Assembly: GCA_034665305.1 (NCBI GenBank)
Contig: JAXDFZ010000014.1
Span: 409,126-473,125, forward strand
Source of the DNA: DASXRU01 sp034665305
GTDB lineage: Bacteria > Acidobacteriota > Blastocatellia > Pyrinomonadales > Pyrinomonadaceae
Reading direction: 5' to 3'
Length of the DNA stretch: 64,000 nucleotides
The notes under the pieces are model-generated. The model worked only from the letters and a program-made list of their open reading frames with translations. It was not told where the DNA came from and searched no databases. Shown piece after piece: positions 52,231-61,268 of the stretch. Position 1 is the first letter of the stretch; every line of letters begins with the position of its first letter. Made by a program: the position numbers and the translations under genes.

Positions 52231-52486
52231 CAGCATAAAGCCTGGGGTGAAGCGAAGCGAACCCCAGGGCTCTTCGCCAAAGTTTATTCCCGGAGTCCGC
52301 GAAGCGGCCGAGAGTCTGACATCAACGCTGACCATTGTTTCCAATTGCTTAGATATTCTACGAACATTGTTAAACTGCCATTCAACTGCCGGCCGCTTCG
52401 CGGGCTATTGAGTGTCCCGCGGTAACCGTCCTGGGGTTTCGCTTCGCTCCACCCCAGGCTTTATGCTATCGCCTGCTTCGCAGGCT
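52214..52486. repeat. palindromic element with GCATAAAGCCTGGGG arms, overlapping Ku2 end
   Basis: AGCATAAAGCCTGGGG at 52232-52247 is the perfect inverse of CCCCAGGCTTTATGCT at 52452-52467. Outside these, CCTGCGAAG (Ku2 final codons) is matched by CTTCGCAGG at about 52475-52483. Inside, CCGCGAAGCGGCC is mirrored by GGCCGCTTCGCGG. So the stop codon and last residues of Ku2 lie within the element. The whole gap to the oxidoreductase is this repeat. Confidence 0.75.
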
Positions 52487-52513
52487 GAAGAGCACGACTT
52501 GACCACGCAACAA

Positions 52514-53596
52514 ATGATTCGTATCGGCATCATCGGCGCTGGCTTTGCGCGCTCCACACAAATTCCCGGGTTTCAAGCCTGTGACGGGGCGCGTATCACT
52601 GCGATCGCGAGCGCGCATCCCGAACATGCGGCAGAGGTCGCGCGCGAGTTCGGCATTGAACACGTAGCCGCGGACTGGCGCGAACTGGTAGCGCGTGACG
52701 ATGTCGATCTCGTCAGCATCGTGACGCCCGTCGCGACGCACTGCGAGATGACGCTGGCCGCGTTGGACCATGGCAAGGCGGTGTTATGCGAAAAACCGAT
52801 GGCCATGAACGCCCGCGAAGCTCGAGAGATGATGGATCGCGCCCGCGCGGCCGGCGTGCTGGCGCTGATCGATCATGAATTACGTTTCCTACCGGGTCGC
52901 CGGCACCTGCGGGAACTGTTGCGGAATAACGCCATCGGCGAAGTCCACCACGCGAAACTTACTTTCCGTTCAGACTCGCGGGCCGATCCGCTGCGGCCGT
53001 GGAATTGGTGGTCCGATGCCGCGCAGGGAGGCGGCGCGCTGGGCGCGATTGGTTCACATGTCGTCGATGGTTTTCGTTGGCTGTTGGAAACGGAAGTCGC
53101 GGAAGTGTTCTGCAACCTGGCCACGCATATTTCTGAACGCGCGGAAAAAGAAGGTGCGTCTCCACGTCCAGTGACCAGCGACGATGAGGCAAACATGATC
53201 CTGAAATTTGCCGAGAGTGATTTGATGCGCGGCGCTACCGGCACGGCATCGATGTCACTGGTTGAGTCAGGTTCGCCGGTGCATCGGCTCGAAGTCTTCG
53301 GCTCAAAGGGCGCGTTGAGGGTTGAAGACGCAGGTGAGCTCTGGCAAGCGGCGCGCGGCGATAATAATTGGAAAGAGGTCGAGGTGACGCGTGGTGATCT
53401 GCCGCCGGGCATGCGGGCCAACGGCTGGTCTAGTGGTTTCACCGTTTTCGCGCGCGCGATAGTGGCCGCCCTGCGCGAAGGCCGGACGACCGTCGCCGGC
53501 GCCGCGACTTTTGAAGATGGCTACCGCACGCAATTGGTGCTCGACGCCGCGCGCCGCTCGCATGACAGCGGTTGCCGGGTAACGATCAACTCTTGA
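52514..53596 (+). CDS. Gfo/Idh/MocA family NAD(P)-dependent oxidoreductase
   Basis: The 360-residue protein begins at the Rossmann fold (MIRIGIIGAGFARSTQIPGF). The nucleotide-binding part also contains VSIVTPVATHCEMTLAALDH and GKAVLCEKPMAMN (EKP motif, usual substrate-site Lys). The C-terminal domain has WNWWSDAAQGGGALGAIGSH and VDGFRWLLETEVAEV. These enzymes oxidise or reduce sugars and related polyols; the substrate is not determined. A TTG at 52499 is an alternative start. The stop codon lies in a repeat arm (53588 onward). Confidence 0.92.
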   Translation: MIRIGIIGAGFARSTQIPGFQACDGARITAIASAHPEHAAEVAREFGIEHVAADWRELVARDDVDLVSIVTPVATHCEMTLAALDHGKAVLCEKPMAMNAREAREMMDRARAAGVLALIDHELRFLPGRRHLRELLRNNAIGEVHHAKLTFRSDSRADPLRPWNWWSDAAQGGGALGAIGSHVVDGFRWLLETEVAEVFCNLATHISERAEKEGASPRPVTSDDEANMILKFAESDLMRGATGTASMSLVESGSPVHRLEVFGSKGALRVEDAGELWQAARGDNNWKEVEVTRGDLPPGMRANGWSSGFTVFARAIVAALREGRTTVAGAATFEDGYRTQLVLDAARRSHDSGCRVTINS

Positions 53597-53712
53597 AGTG
53601 CGCCGGCAGAGCGGAGCGGCGACGGCGCTTTGGGTTGATAGTCGCGCCCTACATCTTTGCGAGGAATCCAAGCGGTGTCGCGCTACGCTTGCCACCGCAC
53701 TCCAAAGAGTTG
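53588..53712. repeat. GGAGTGCGCCGG-family palindromic repeat, copy 4
   Basis: CAACTCTTGAAGTGCGCCGG on the left is mirrored by CCACCGCACTCCAAAGAGTT and G on the right. The oxidoreductase stop codon (TGA, 53594-53596) is inside the left arm. Related copies: 11301, 18608, 42196, 58506. Confidence 0.75.
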
Positions 53713-53714
53713 CG

Positions 53715-54446
53715 TTATCGCTTCGTCGCTTTTTCAGTTCCTGTTTGACTGGTGGCGTACCCACCCCAGATTCCGTCTAGCACTCCGCCGGGTTTGATTT
53801 GATAAGAGACGAAGGCGCAACGCTGGCCGCCGATCCCGACGGCGATGTTGTCACCTTGTTTGATGCCAAAGCCGTCAGCGCCATTGCTCCAGCTAAACCG
53901 GTAGCCGCCACCCTGGCTCGCGACTGACATGGTTCCTTTGTACTGCTTGCCGTCGGGGTTGGCGCCGCTGGTTTCATATTGACCGGCGAGCCCCGAACCG
54001 CTGGTGCGTCTGGCCGTTTCAGTTCCAGCTTCGTTCACGCCCCAGTAGCCCCATTTACCATTCAAGCCGCCATCAGGCGCAATCTGATAATCAACTACGC
54101 CACAGCCCTTTCCATTTGGACCATCCGCAAACGCGACGGCGATCACGCTGCCGTTGACGATGCCCACGCCGTCATATTGCGAACCGGCGGTCCAGCGAAA
54201 CTGGAAAACGTCGCCGTGTTGAATTACTTCAAGGGTGCCCTTGTACGGCGAGCCGTTGGGATTCGTTCCGACCACATTGTAACTGCCGGCGATACCCTCA
54301 AGGTTCACCGCATTGCTCACGGTGTCAGGGGTAGAGACGGGTAGATTTGCATTGGTAGTCGTCGACGCGCCGCCGGGCTTGCATCCCAGCACACAAGCGA
54401 TTAGCAGGGAGATAGCAAGGGCACAGTTTGATCGGGTTCGCAGCAT
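53715..54446 (-). CDS. lipoprotein with two tandem repeated beta domains
   Basis: The 243-residue protein has a lipoprotein signal (ALAISLLIACVLGC; lipobox LxGC with Cys at about 22). Two homologous units follow: GSYNVVGTNPNGSPYKGTLE VIQHGDVFQFRW (about 55-140) and GQYETSGANPDGKQYKGTMS VASQGGGYRFSW (about 155-240), each ending in a GxWGxxxxxxxGTExA pattern. I do not recognise a named family. It is probably anchored in the outer membrane facing the periplasm or outside. Confidence 0.85.
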   Translation of the reverse strand: MLRTRSNCALAISLLIACVLGCKPGGASTTTNANLPVSTPDTVSNAVNLEGIAGSYNVVGTNPNGSPYKGTLEVIQHGDVFQFRWTAGSQYDGVGIVNGSVIAVAFADGPNGKGCGVVDYQIAPDGGLNGKWGYWGVNEAGTETARRTSGSGLAGQYETSGANPDGKQYKGTMSVASQGGGYRFSWSNGADGFGIKQGDNIAVGIGGQRCAFVSYQIKPGGVLDGIWGGYATSQTGTEKATKR

Positions 54447-54465
54447 AGGGGTTGGCTCCTCAGTA

Positions 54466-54675
54466 GTAGGACAGACATTGCTGTCTGACCTCTTTGTTTG
54501 TCCGGGTAAAAAAAAACTGGGACTGGCAGGAATGCCTGTCCTACGCGGGCGCGGGTTATATAGGTCAGTTCGAACTTCTTGTCAACATTCGTAGGACAGA
54601 CATTCCTGTCTGTCCCTTCCCCGTTTAGCATCCGGAACTCGTAATGATAGGGACAGGCAGGAATGCCTGTCCTAC
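54466..54675. repeat. cluster of four GGACAGGCAGGAATGCCTGT-type palindromes
   Basis: Palindromes of about 25 bp lie at 54466-54490, 54520-54544, 54591-54615 and 54651-54675 (patterns GTAGGACAGACATTCCTGTC and GGACAGGCAGGAATGCCTGT). They flank a short direct repeat containing TTCTTGTCAACATT. A fifth copy is at 61240-61264. They fill the divergent gap between the lipoprotein and hyuA genes, so they could affect both promoters. Confidence 0.8.
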
Positions 54676-54732
54676 CAGTTCTTGTCAACATTTTGGCCAG
54701 TGTCTATAGTGACAGGCCGAATCAAACCGCGA

Positions 54733-56775
54733 ATGCTAAAGAAGAAAATCAGGGACAGGAATCCCAAACAAACTCATCACGTGCGCATTGGCGTGGATAC
54801 GGGAGGCACGTTCACGGACTTCGTTTTTGTGAACGAGGGAAAGCTACGCGTCTTTAAGATCGCTTCAACCCCTCATGATCCTTCAGTGGCGATCTTTGAA
54901 GGACTGCAGCGCGTGGCTACGGAAACGGACGCGGCCATCTCGGATCTCGAAGTTATCCACGGCACCACGGTAGGCACGAACGCTTTGCTGCAAAGACGCG
55001 GGGCCCGCACAGCGCTGGTGACGACCGCCGGCTTTGAAGATGTGCTCGCGATTGGACGTCAGGCGCGACCGGAACTATATAACCTGAACGCTGTTAAGGA
55101 GCCGCCCCTGGTTCCCGATGAACTTCGTTTTGGGGTTGCTGAGCGAGTCGCTGCCGACGGCAAAGTCATTGTGCCGTTGCAGGAGAATGACCTCGCGACA
55201 GTGCTGAAAAAACTGCGCCGGGAGCGCGTGGAATCCGTCGCCATCTGCCTGCTTTTCTCCTTCATCCACCCGCAGCACGAAAAACGAGTTGCACAGGCGC
55301 TGGCTTCGCTGCAAATCCCGCTTTCCATCTCGCACCAGATACTGCCCGAATATCGCGAGTACGAACGGACTTCGACAGTGGTCATCAATGCCTATCTACA
55401 GCCGCTGATGGGTGCATATCTCAATCGCCTGAGCGCAAGCACGAAGCGTTTGCGTGTCATGCAATCGTCAGGTGGCAGCATTTCCGCGGGCATGGCCGCG
55501 AACGAACCGGTGCGCACGATCCTGTCTGGCCCGGCCGGTGGCATCGTGGGCGCAACACGCGCCACTCGCGTGACCGGCCTTCACAATATCATCACGTTCG
55601 ATATGGGTGGCACGTCTACCGATGTTGCTTTGTGCAGCGAGTCAGGTCTGAGTTTGACCAATGAAGCGATCGTCGCGGGTATGCCGGTAGCGGTGCCGAT
55701 GATGGATATACACACGGTGGGCGCCGGGGGTGGCTCCATCGCGCGCGTCGATGAAGGCGGCAGTTTGCGCGTGGGGCCGGAATCGGCCGGCGCTGATCCC
55801 GGACCGGCTTGTTACGGGCGCTCTTCGCTGCCGACGGTAACCGACGCGCATCTGGTGCTGGGCCATTTGCCCGGCGCAACTCTTCTGGGCGGGGAATTCA
55901 AATTGGACCACGCGCGAGCCTTGAAGTCTCTGACGCGTTTGGCGAAACAGGTGAGTGCCGCTGGGCGTCGCCGCGTGAGTGCAGCGGAGGCAGCGCAGGG
56001 AATTGTTGAGGTGGTGAATGTGAACATGGAGCGCGCACTGCGGCATGTTTCTGTCGAACGCGGCCACGACCCGCGAGGCTTTGCGCTGGTGCCGTTTGGC
56101 GGCGCGGGCGGACTGCATGCGGTGGAACTCGCTCGCGGCTTGCGTGTGCCGCTGGTGATCTTGCCCGCGCATCCCGGGGCCCTGTCAGCGATTGGCATAG
56201 TCGCTTCCGACGTGGTCCACGATCGCAGCCGCACCGTCATGCTGGCAGTGGAGGCAGGCACGGGCGCGAAACTGGAACGCGTGTTCAGTGAAATGAGGAA
56301 ACTAGCGCGAACTACTTTGCAGCGCGAAGGTTTTCCCGCAACGCGCCAAAGGCATGAACAACTTCTGGCTATGCGTTACCAGGGACAGTCGTTTGAGCTT
56401 GAGATCGACATGGCGCAAAAGGACGTGGTCGGCGCTTTCCATCAAGCCCATCGCGCCCGCTATGGGTATGCGCAAGAGCGCAATGCAGTTGAAATTGTCA
56501 GTGCGCGCTTGCGATCGCTGGGGCTGGTGGAAGAGATACGAATCGAGCGGCCGCAACCAAGATCGATAAGGAACGCGGCGCGACCGGGAGAATATGTCGC
56601 GGCTCATATGGGCGGCAAATCAGTGCGCGCCGCAGTCTATCAACGAGAAGACTTGCCCGCCGGCGCAGTTTTGCGAACTCCGTGCATCGTGGTTGAGTAT
56701 TCGGCGACGACACTGATACCCGTTGACGCGCACGCGTCAGTGGACAAGTTTGGAAGCCTGGTAATCAATGTGTGA
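54733..56775 (+). CDS. hyuA: hydantoinase/oxoprolinase A-type subunit (HyuA)
   Basis: The product has about 680 residues. The N-terminal domain begins VRIGVDTGGTFTDFVFVNEG, the phosphate-binding loop of the family, followed by VIHGTTVGTNALLQRRGART. The central hydantoinase domain reads NIITFDMGGTSTDVAL, IHTVGAGGGSIARVDEGGSL and GPESAGADPGPACYGR. These proteins hydrolyse cyclic amide rings (hydantoins, 5-oxoproline) or carboxylate ketones in an ATP-dependent manner together with a B subunit. The start is uncertain; GTG at 54781 next to the P-loop is an alternative. It overlaps hyuB by 4 bases. Confidence 0.9.
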   Translation: MLKKKIRDRNPKQTHHVRIGVDTGGTFTDFVFVNEGKLRVFKIASTPHDPSVAIFEGLQRVATETDAAISDLEVIHGTTVGTNALLQRRGARTALVTTAGFEDVLAIGRQARPELYNLNAVKEPPLVPDELRFGVAERVAADGKVIVPLQENDLATVLKKLRRERVESVAICLLFSFIHPQHEKRVAQALASLQIPLSISHQILPEYREYERTSTVVINAYLQPLMGAYLNRLSASTKRLRVMQSSGGSISAGMAANEPVRTILSGPAGGIVGATRATRVTGLHNIITFDMGGTSTDVALCSESGLSLTNEAIVAGMPVAVPMMDIHTVGAGGGSIARVDEGGSLRVGPESAGADPGPACYGRSSLPTVTDAHLVLGHLPGATLLGGEFKLDHARALKSLTRLAKQVSAAGRRRVSAAEAAQGIVEVVNVNMERALRHVSVERGHDPRGFALVPFGGAGGLHAVELARGLRVPLVILPAHPGALSAIGIVASDVVHDRSRTVMLAVEAGTGAKLERVFSEMRKLARTTLQREGFPATRQRHEQLLAMRYQGQSFELEIDMAQKDVVGAFHQAHRARYGYAQERNAVEIVSARLRSLGLVEEIRIERPQPRSIRNAARPGEYVAAHMGGKSVRAAVYQREDLPAGAVLRTPCIVVEYSATTLIPVDAHASVDKFGSLVINV

Positions 56776-58478
56776 TTCGGGAAACGGGAGCACTAATCTT
56801 AGCGGCAGAGCCGCGAATTACCGGCGTGACAAGAACAACTAGCATGGTGAACCAATTTGATCCGACAACGCTGGAAATTTACCGCGCGCTCTACACCTCG
56901 GTAGCTGAGGAAATGGGAATTGCGCTGCGGCGTACGGCGTTTTCGCCAAATATTAAAGAACGTCGCGATTATTCCTGCGCCGTCTTTGACGCGCAGGGTA
57001 GAGTGATCGCGCAAGGCGATCACATGCCGGTGCATCTCGGATCCATGCCGATGGCGGTCGCAGCTGCGCTTGATCGGATTGATATTGGACCCGGTGACAT
57101 CGTGGCTCTCAACGATCCGTTTGCCGGCGGCACGCATCTGCCGGACGTCACGCTCGTGATGGGAGTATGGGGGCAGGTGCCGGGTGCCGGGTATCAGGTG
57201 CCGGGTGAAAAAAAAGCAAAAAGCCGACACCTGACCCCTGACACCCGGCCCCCGCTTTTTTACGTTGCCAATCGCGCACATCACGCCGACATTGGCGGAG
57301 CGACGCCGGGTTCAATGGGACTGGCAGCGGACATTTACGCGGAAGGAGTTTCCATTCCTCCCATCCGCATCGTACGCGGCGGCCAGTTGGTCGACGACAT
57401 CATGCGTTTGATCCTTGCGAATGTTCGGAGCAGTGATGAGCGACGCGCGGACTTTGAAGCGCAGATGGGATCGCTGCACACCGGCGCCGCGCGCTTACAA
57501 GAAATCGTCGAACGTCGCGGGCAGGAAGAGAGTGCGGACTATGCAGCGCACCTGATTTCCTATTCGGCGCGCATGATGCGCCTGGTAGTGAAATCAATTC
57601 CCGACGGCGTTTACGAGGCTGCGGATGCACTTGACGATGATGGCATCGGGGCCGCTGAAGTTCCCATCCAGGTGCGAATAACTCTCAAAGGCGACGGCGC
57701 CATTGTCGATTTCACCGGCAGCTCGGTACAAGTGGCGGGCCCGGTCAACGCAGTCGAAGCGATTACTGTTTCAGCCGTTGCCTACGTCTTTCGTTGTTTA
57801 GTAACGAGCGATGTCCCCGCCAGTGCCGGACTGATGGAACTAATCAAAGTGATCGCGCCGCGTGGGTCAGTTGTTAACGCAGTGCATCCCGCGTCCGTAG
57901 CGGGTGGCAACGTTGAGACTTCGCAGCGCATTGTCGATGTTCTGTTCAAAGCCCTGTCGCGGGCAATTCCGGATCGAATTCCGGCGGCCAGTCAGGGGAC
58001 TATGAATAACCTGACGATCGGCGGCCTCGATCCGCGCACTGGGAAGGAGTTTTCATACTACGAAACTGTTGCCGGAGGAATGGGCGCGCGGCCCACGCTC
58101 GAGGGGATGAGCGGCGTGCACACACATATGACGAATAGCTTGAATACGCCGGCCGAAGCTTTGGAGTACGCGTATCCGTTGCGAGTGCGTGAATATCGAA
58201 TTCGAAAAGGCTCTGGTGGAAAAGGAAAACAGCGCGGCGGTGACGGAGTAATTCGCGAAGTAGAAGTGTTGGGCGCAGCCCGTATGTCGCTGCTGGCCGA
58301 TCGGCGCAAACGGCCGCCGTATGGATTGCACGGCGGTGGACCAGGCGACACCGGCGCGGACTCGATTAGGGAGAAAGCCGGTAAAAAGAAATCGATCGCC
58401 GCGAAAGGAAGTTGGGAGTTGGCAGCGGGAGATCTTGTGCGAATCGAAACTCCTGGTGGCGGCGGTTTTGGTAAGTAG
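56772..58478 (+). CDS. hyuB: hydantoinase/oxoprolinase B-type subunit (HyuB), with an in-frame repeat insertion
   Basis: The 568-residue frame has the B-subunit pattern: DPTTLEIYRALYTSVAEEMG, SPNIKERRDYSCAVFDAQGR, NDPFAGGTHLPDVTLV, ANRAHHADIGGATPGSM and SLNTPAEALEYAYPLRV near the end. The GTG at 56772 overlaps the hyuA stop; an ATG at 56844 is an alternative start. Between VMGVW (about 130) and PLFYVANRAHH (about 162) lie about 28 residues, GQVPGAGYQVPGEKKAKSRH LTPDTRPP, that look foreign. They are encoded by a palindromic repeat (57169-57253) of a multiple-of-three length. It forms the enzyme with hyuA. Confidence 0.9.
   Translation: MIRETGALILAAEPRITGVTRTTSMVNQFDPTTLEIYRALYTSVAEEMGIALRRTAFSPNIKERRDYSCAVFDAQGRVIAQGDHMPVHLGSMPMAVAAALDRIDIGPGDIVALNDPFAGGTHLPDVTLVMGVWGQVPGAGYQVPGEKKAKSRHLTPDTRPPLFYVANRAHHADIGGATPGSMGLAADIYAEGVSIPPIRIVRGGQLVDDIMRLILANVRSSDERRADFEAQMGSLHTGAARLQEIVERRGQEESADYAAHLISYSARMMRLVVKSIPDGVYEAADALDDDGIGAAEVPIQVRITLKGDGAIVDFTGSSVQVAGPVNAVEAITVSAVAYVFRCLVTSDVPASAGLMELIKVIAPRGSVVNAVHPASVAGGNVETSQRIVDVLFKALSRAIPDRIPAASQGTMNNLTIGGLDPRTGKEFSYYETVAGGMGARPTLEGMSGVHTHMTNSLNTPAEALEYAYPLRVREYRIRKGSGGKGKQRGGDGVIREVEVLGAARMSLLADRRKRPPYGLHGGGPGDTGADSIREKAGKKKSIAAKGSWELAAGDLVRIETPGGGGFGK
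57169..57253. repeat. palindromic repeat inserted in frame within hyuB
   Basis: GGTGCCGGGTGCCGGGTATC and AGGTGCCGGGTG on the left are mirrored by CACCTGACCCCTGACACCCGG on the right around an A-rich centre (57208-57223). The insert is about 84 bp (28 codons) and keeps the frame. At this point homologous B subunits are expected to run directly from the strand before the insert to the FxxANRAHHxDIGG motif, judged from memory of the family. Confidence 0.75.
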
Positions 58479-58505
58479 GGGCGTCCCTCGGTGGGCCCCC
58501 TTTTT

Positions 58506-58740
58506 GGAGTGCGCCGGCAGAGCGGAGCGGCGCCGGCGCTTTTGATTGTTTGAACTGGCCGCACCTCAGCTTAATTCCGGACAATCCAAACAGCTCCGGT
58601 ATTGTTACGCGAAGCGGGCAGTAGCCCGACCGTAAGGGAGGGCTCCGGTTGAGTGCATGCGAGCGGGAGCCCTCCCTCACGGTCGGGCTACTGCCCTCGA
58701 AATTCAATGCGGTGTCGCGCTTGCCACCGCACTCCAAAAG
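58506..58740. repeat. GGAGTGCGCCGG-family palindromic repeat, copy 5, with nested palindrome
   Basis: GGAGTGCGCCGGCAGAGCGG at the left is mirrored by the right end ..GCCACCGCACTCCAAAAG. A second palindrome (AGCCCGACCGTAAGGGAGGG at about 58626-58645, inverse at 58672-58692) sits inside and makes this copy longer than the others. It fills the gap between hyuB and nadE. Confidence 0.75.
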
Positions 58741-58793
58741 GGGGCGGTCACGGAGTGCCGCCCCTACAATTCAATCGGTGATAAAATAGCAAC

Positions 58794-60476
58794 ATGCGCG
58801 TAACGATCGGACAAATAAACACTACCAACGGAGACTACGAAGCCAACACCGCCGCGATCCTGCGGGCAATCGATCAGGCAAAAAAAGACAAAGCCGATCT
58901 GGTAGTCTTGCCCGAAGTCGCCATCCAGGGCTACATGTCGTTCGATTGGTTTCTCGATCCGGATGTGGCGCGCACGGCCCTCGATCCGCTGGACCGAATT
59001 ATCGAAGCCACCGCAGGATTGACTGCGATTATCGGCACCGTGCGGCCCAACGACCAGACGACCGGCCGCAAACTGCTGAACTCCGCCGCTGTGATTCGCG
59101 ATCGGAAGTTGATCGGATATGCGGACAAGACGCTGCTGCCCGAGTATGACGTGTTCGATGATCCGCGTTATTTCGAACCCGCTCGCGAGCGCCGCCTTTT
59201 CTCGCTCGACGAAACAAAACTCGGCATCGCGGTTTGCGAAGATTTTTGGAACGACAAGACTTTTTGGCGCGAACGCCTGTACCTGAACGATCCCGCTGAA
59301 GAACTTATCCACCTGGGCGCCAACCTGCTGGTTTCAATCAACGCATCGCCTTTCAATAAGGGCAAGATGCGCACGCGCTGCGCCATGGTTTCGCATCGAG
59401 CGAAGACATCCGGCGTTCCCATCGTCTTCGTAAACCTGGTGGGCGGCAACGATGGCATCATTTTTGATGGCGCCAGCATCGTGGCTGACTGCAAAGGCAA
59501 AATCGTTTTGCAGGCGCCGCCGTTCGAAGAGTTCTTCGGCACGGTCGATCTCGAGTGCGGCGTCGCCGACGAGCGTTGTTTGCCCGGCGATGATATTGAG
59601 ACGGTTCGCCGCGCCTTGGTGCTTGGCATCCGTGACTACGCGCGCAAGTGTGGTTTTACCACAGCGGTGATCGGGCTTTCGGGCGGGTTGGATTCGGCAG
59701 TCGTCGCGGCGTTGGCGTGCGAAGCCCTGGGTGCCGAGAACGTGCTCGCGGTGATGATGCCGTCGCCCTATTCGTCCGAAAGCAGCGTCACGGATTCGGT
59801 GGATCTCTCTCGTCGTCTGGGAATGAAAGTTATTGAGCGCCCTATCTCGGCTGCGTACGAGTTGCTGCGCCAGGAGTTGGATCTGCCGGAGCCCTCACCG
59901 AACTCCAGCTCGCACGCCGTTGAGAATCTACAGTCACGCCTGCGCGGAAACATTCTGATGACCATCTCGAACGCTGAAGGCCGGCTCTTGCTTTCCACCG
60001 GCAACAAATCCGAGTTGGCACTGGGATATTGCACGCTCTACGGCGACACGAACGGTGGTCTCGCGGTAATCGGCGATGTGTTGAAAACGGAAGTGTATGA
60101 ACTGGCGCGGCAACTCAATGTGGACGGCGAAATCATTCCCCAGTCAATCATCGCCAAACGGCCGTCAGCTGAATTAGCGCCGGGCCAGTTCGATGATCAG
60201 TCGCTACCACCTTATGACCAGTTGGATCCGATTTTGAAAATGTACTTCGAACAGAAGGCGACGCCGGAACAGATCATCGCCGCCGGTAATGACGGCGAGC
60301 TGGTTTATGATTTACTCAATCGGGTCGAATCGCCGGCTAATGAATTCAAACGGCGCCAACTTCCGCCCACGCTGATTATTTCCCGCAACGCCATCGGCAT
60401 CGGCCGCCGCCGCCCGATCACGCACCACTACCGCCGCCACCCGCCCACACAAAAGCAAGCCGGCTCCGCCAGCTAG
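58794..60476 (+). CDS. nadE: glutamine-dependent NAD(+) synthetase
   Basis: The 560-residue protein has an N-terminal nitrilase-like amidase domain with the triad E41 (VVLPEVAIQG), K112 (YADKTLLPEYD) and C148 (IAVCEDFW). The C-terminal synthetase domain has the PP-loop SGGLDS (296-301), LLSTGNKSELALGYCTLYGDT and PSAELAPGQ. It makes NAD from deamido-NAD, ATP and glutamine, feeding ammonia between domains. The length is typical of the short two-domain bacterial form. The start ATG is at the first conserved beta strand. Confidence 0.96.
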   Translation: MRVTIGQINTTNGDYEANTAAILRAIDQAKKDKADLVVLPEVAIQGYMSFDWFLDPDVARTALDPLDRIIEATAGLTAIIGTVRPNDQTTGRKLLNSAAVIRDRKLIGYADKTLLPEYDVFDDPRYFEPARERRLFSLDETKLGIAVCEDFWNDKTFWRERLYLNDPAEELIHLGANLLVSINASPFNKGKMRTRCAMVSHRAKTSGVPIVFVNLVGGNDGIIFDGASIVADCKGKIVLQAPPFEEFFGTVDLECGVADERCLPGDDIETVRRALVLGIRDYARKCGFTTAVIGLSGGLDSAVVAALACEALGAENVLAVMMPSPYSSESSVTDSVDLSRRLGMKVIERPISAAYELLRQELDLPEPSPNSSSHAVENLQSRLRGNILMTISNAEGRLLLSTGNKSELALGYCTLYGDTNGGLAVIGDVLKTEVYELARQLNVDGEIIPQSIIAKRPSAELAPGQFDDQSLPPYDQLDPILKMYFEQKATPEQIIAAGNDGELVYDLLNRVESPANEFKRRQLPPTLIISRNAIGIGRRRPITHHYRRHPPTQKQAGSAS

Positions 60477-60556
60477 TTGTCAGAACCGCCTGCGGTAGCG
60501 GGCGGGCCCGCAAGTCCCCCAACCACACCCATTGCCATCTGTAGTACGATGGCGCG

Positions 60557-61106
60557 GTGGACATCGATATAGTCGAATTAACTGATGGCGACATTGTCGT
60601 GCGGCCTTACCGGGCCGAAGACATTCCGCTCGTGTACGAATCTGCTCGCGAATCGCTTCCGGGAATCTCACGCTGGATGCCCTGGTGTCATCCGAACTAC
60701 TCAGTCGAGGAAACTAAAATATTTGTGTTGTCGCGACCGGAACGCTGGCAGAGCGACGCTGAGTATGGTTTCGGAATCTTCCGCCCCAGCGGCCGGCACC
60801 TCGGCGGCGTGGGAGTTAACTTCATTAATCGCATTCATCAAATGGCGAACCTGGGCTATTGGGTCAGGAGCAGTGAGACCGGACAGGGAATTGCTTCGAG
60901 AGCGGCCGGTTAGTGGCACGTTTTGCATTGGAACAACTTGGTCTGCAGCGAGTCGAGATTCTCTTGTTGCGGCCGGCAATGTGCCCAGCCAGCGCGTCGC
61001 GGAAAAAGCCGGAGCCGTTAAAGAAGCCATATTACGTAAACGAATCAGGCTTCATGGTGAGCCGGTCGATGCAGTGCTCTATTCATTAGTGGCTGAGGAT
61101 TTGTAA
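60557..61106 (+). pseudogene. GNAT-family acetyltransferase disrupted by two frameshifts
   Basis: The first frame (from GTG 60557) reads MDIDIVELTDGDIVVRPYRA, FGIFRPSGRHLGGVGVNFI, LGYWVRSSETGQGIASRAA and stops at 60913. The next frame then reads RLVARFALEQLGLQRVEIL. From about 60968 the third segment reads VAAGNVPSQRVAEKAGAVKE, IRLHGEPVDAVLYSLVAEDL to TAA at 61106. Joined, they form a complete RimJ/RimL-type N-acetyltransferase, so the gene is broken twice: near 60910 and near 60968. Confidence 0.8.
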
Positions 61107-61239
61107 GAGGGTTCCGCAGATTTCGCAAACAGATTCAAACCCAAGAAGCTAAGAAGATTGGTGTGCTGGAAAGGATGGCCGCGATTGGAAGTGACACCCC
61201 GCCTCTGCGTAATCTGCGGATAACGGGATTATTAAGAAG

Positions 61240-61264
61240 GACAGACAGGAATGTCTGTCCTACA
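61240..61264. repeat. GGACAGACAGGAATGTCTGT palindrome
   Basis: Fifth copy of the palindrome seen at 54466-54675. It ends just before the xerD start, and its ATG (within AATGTCTGTCC) could be mistaken for an upstream start codon. Confidence 0.75.
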
Positions 61265-61268
61265 TACC

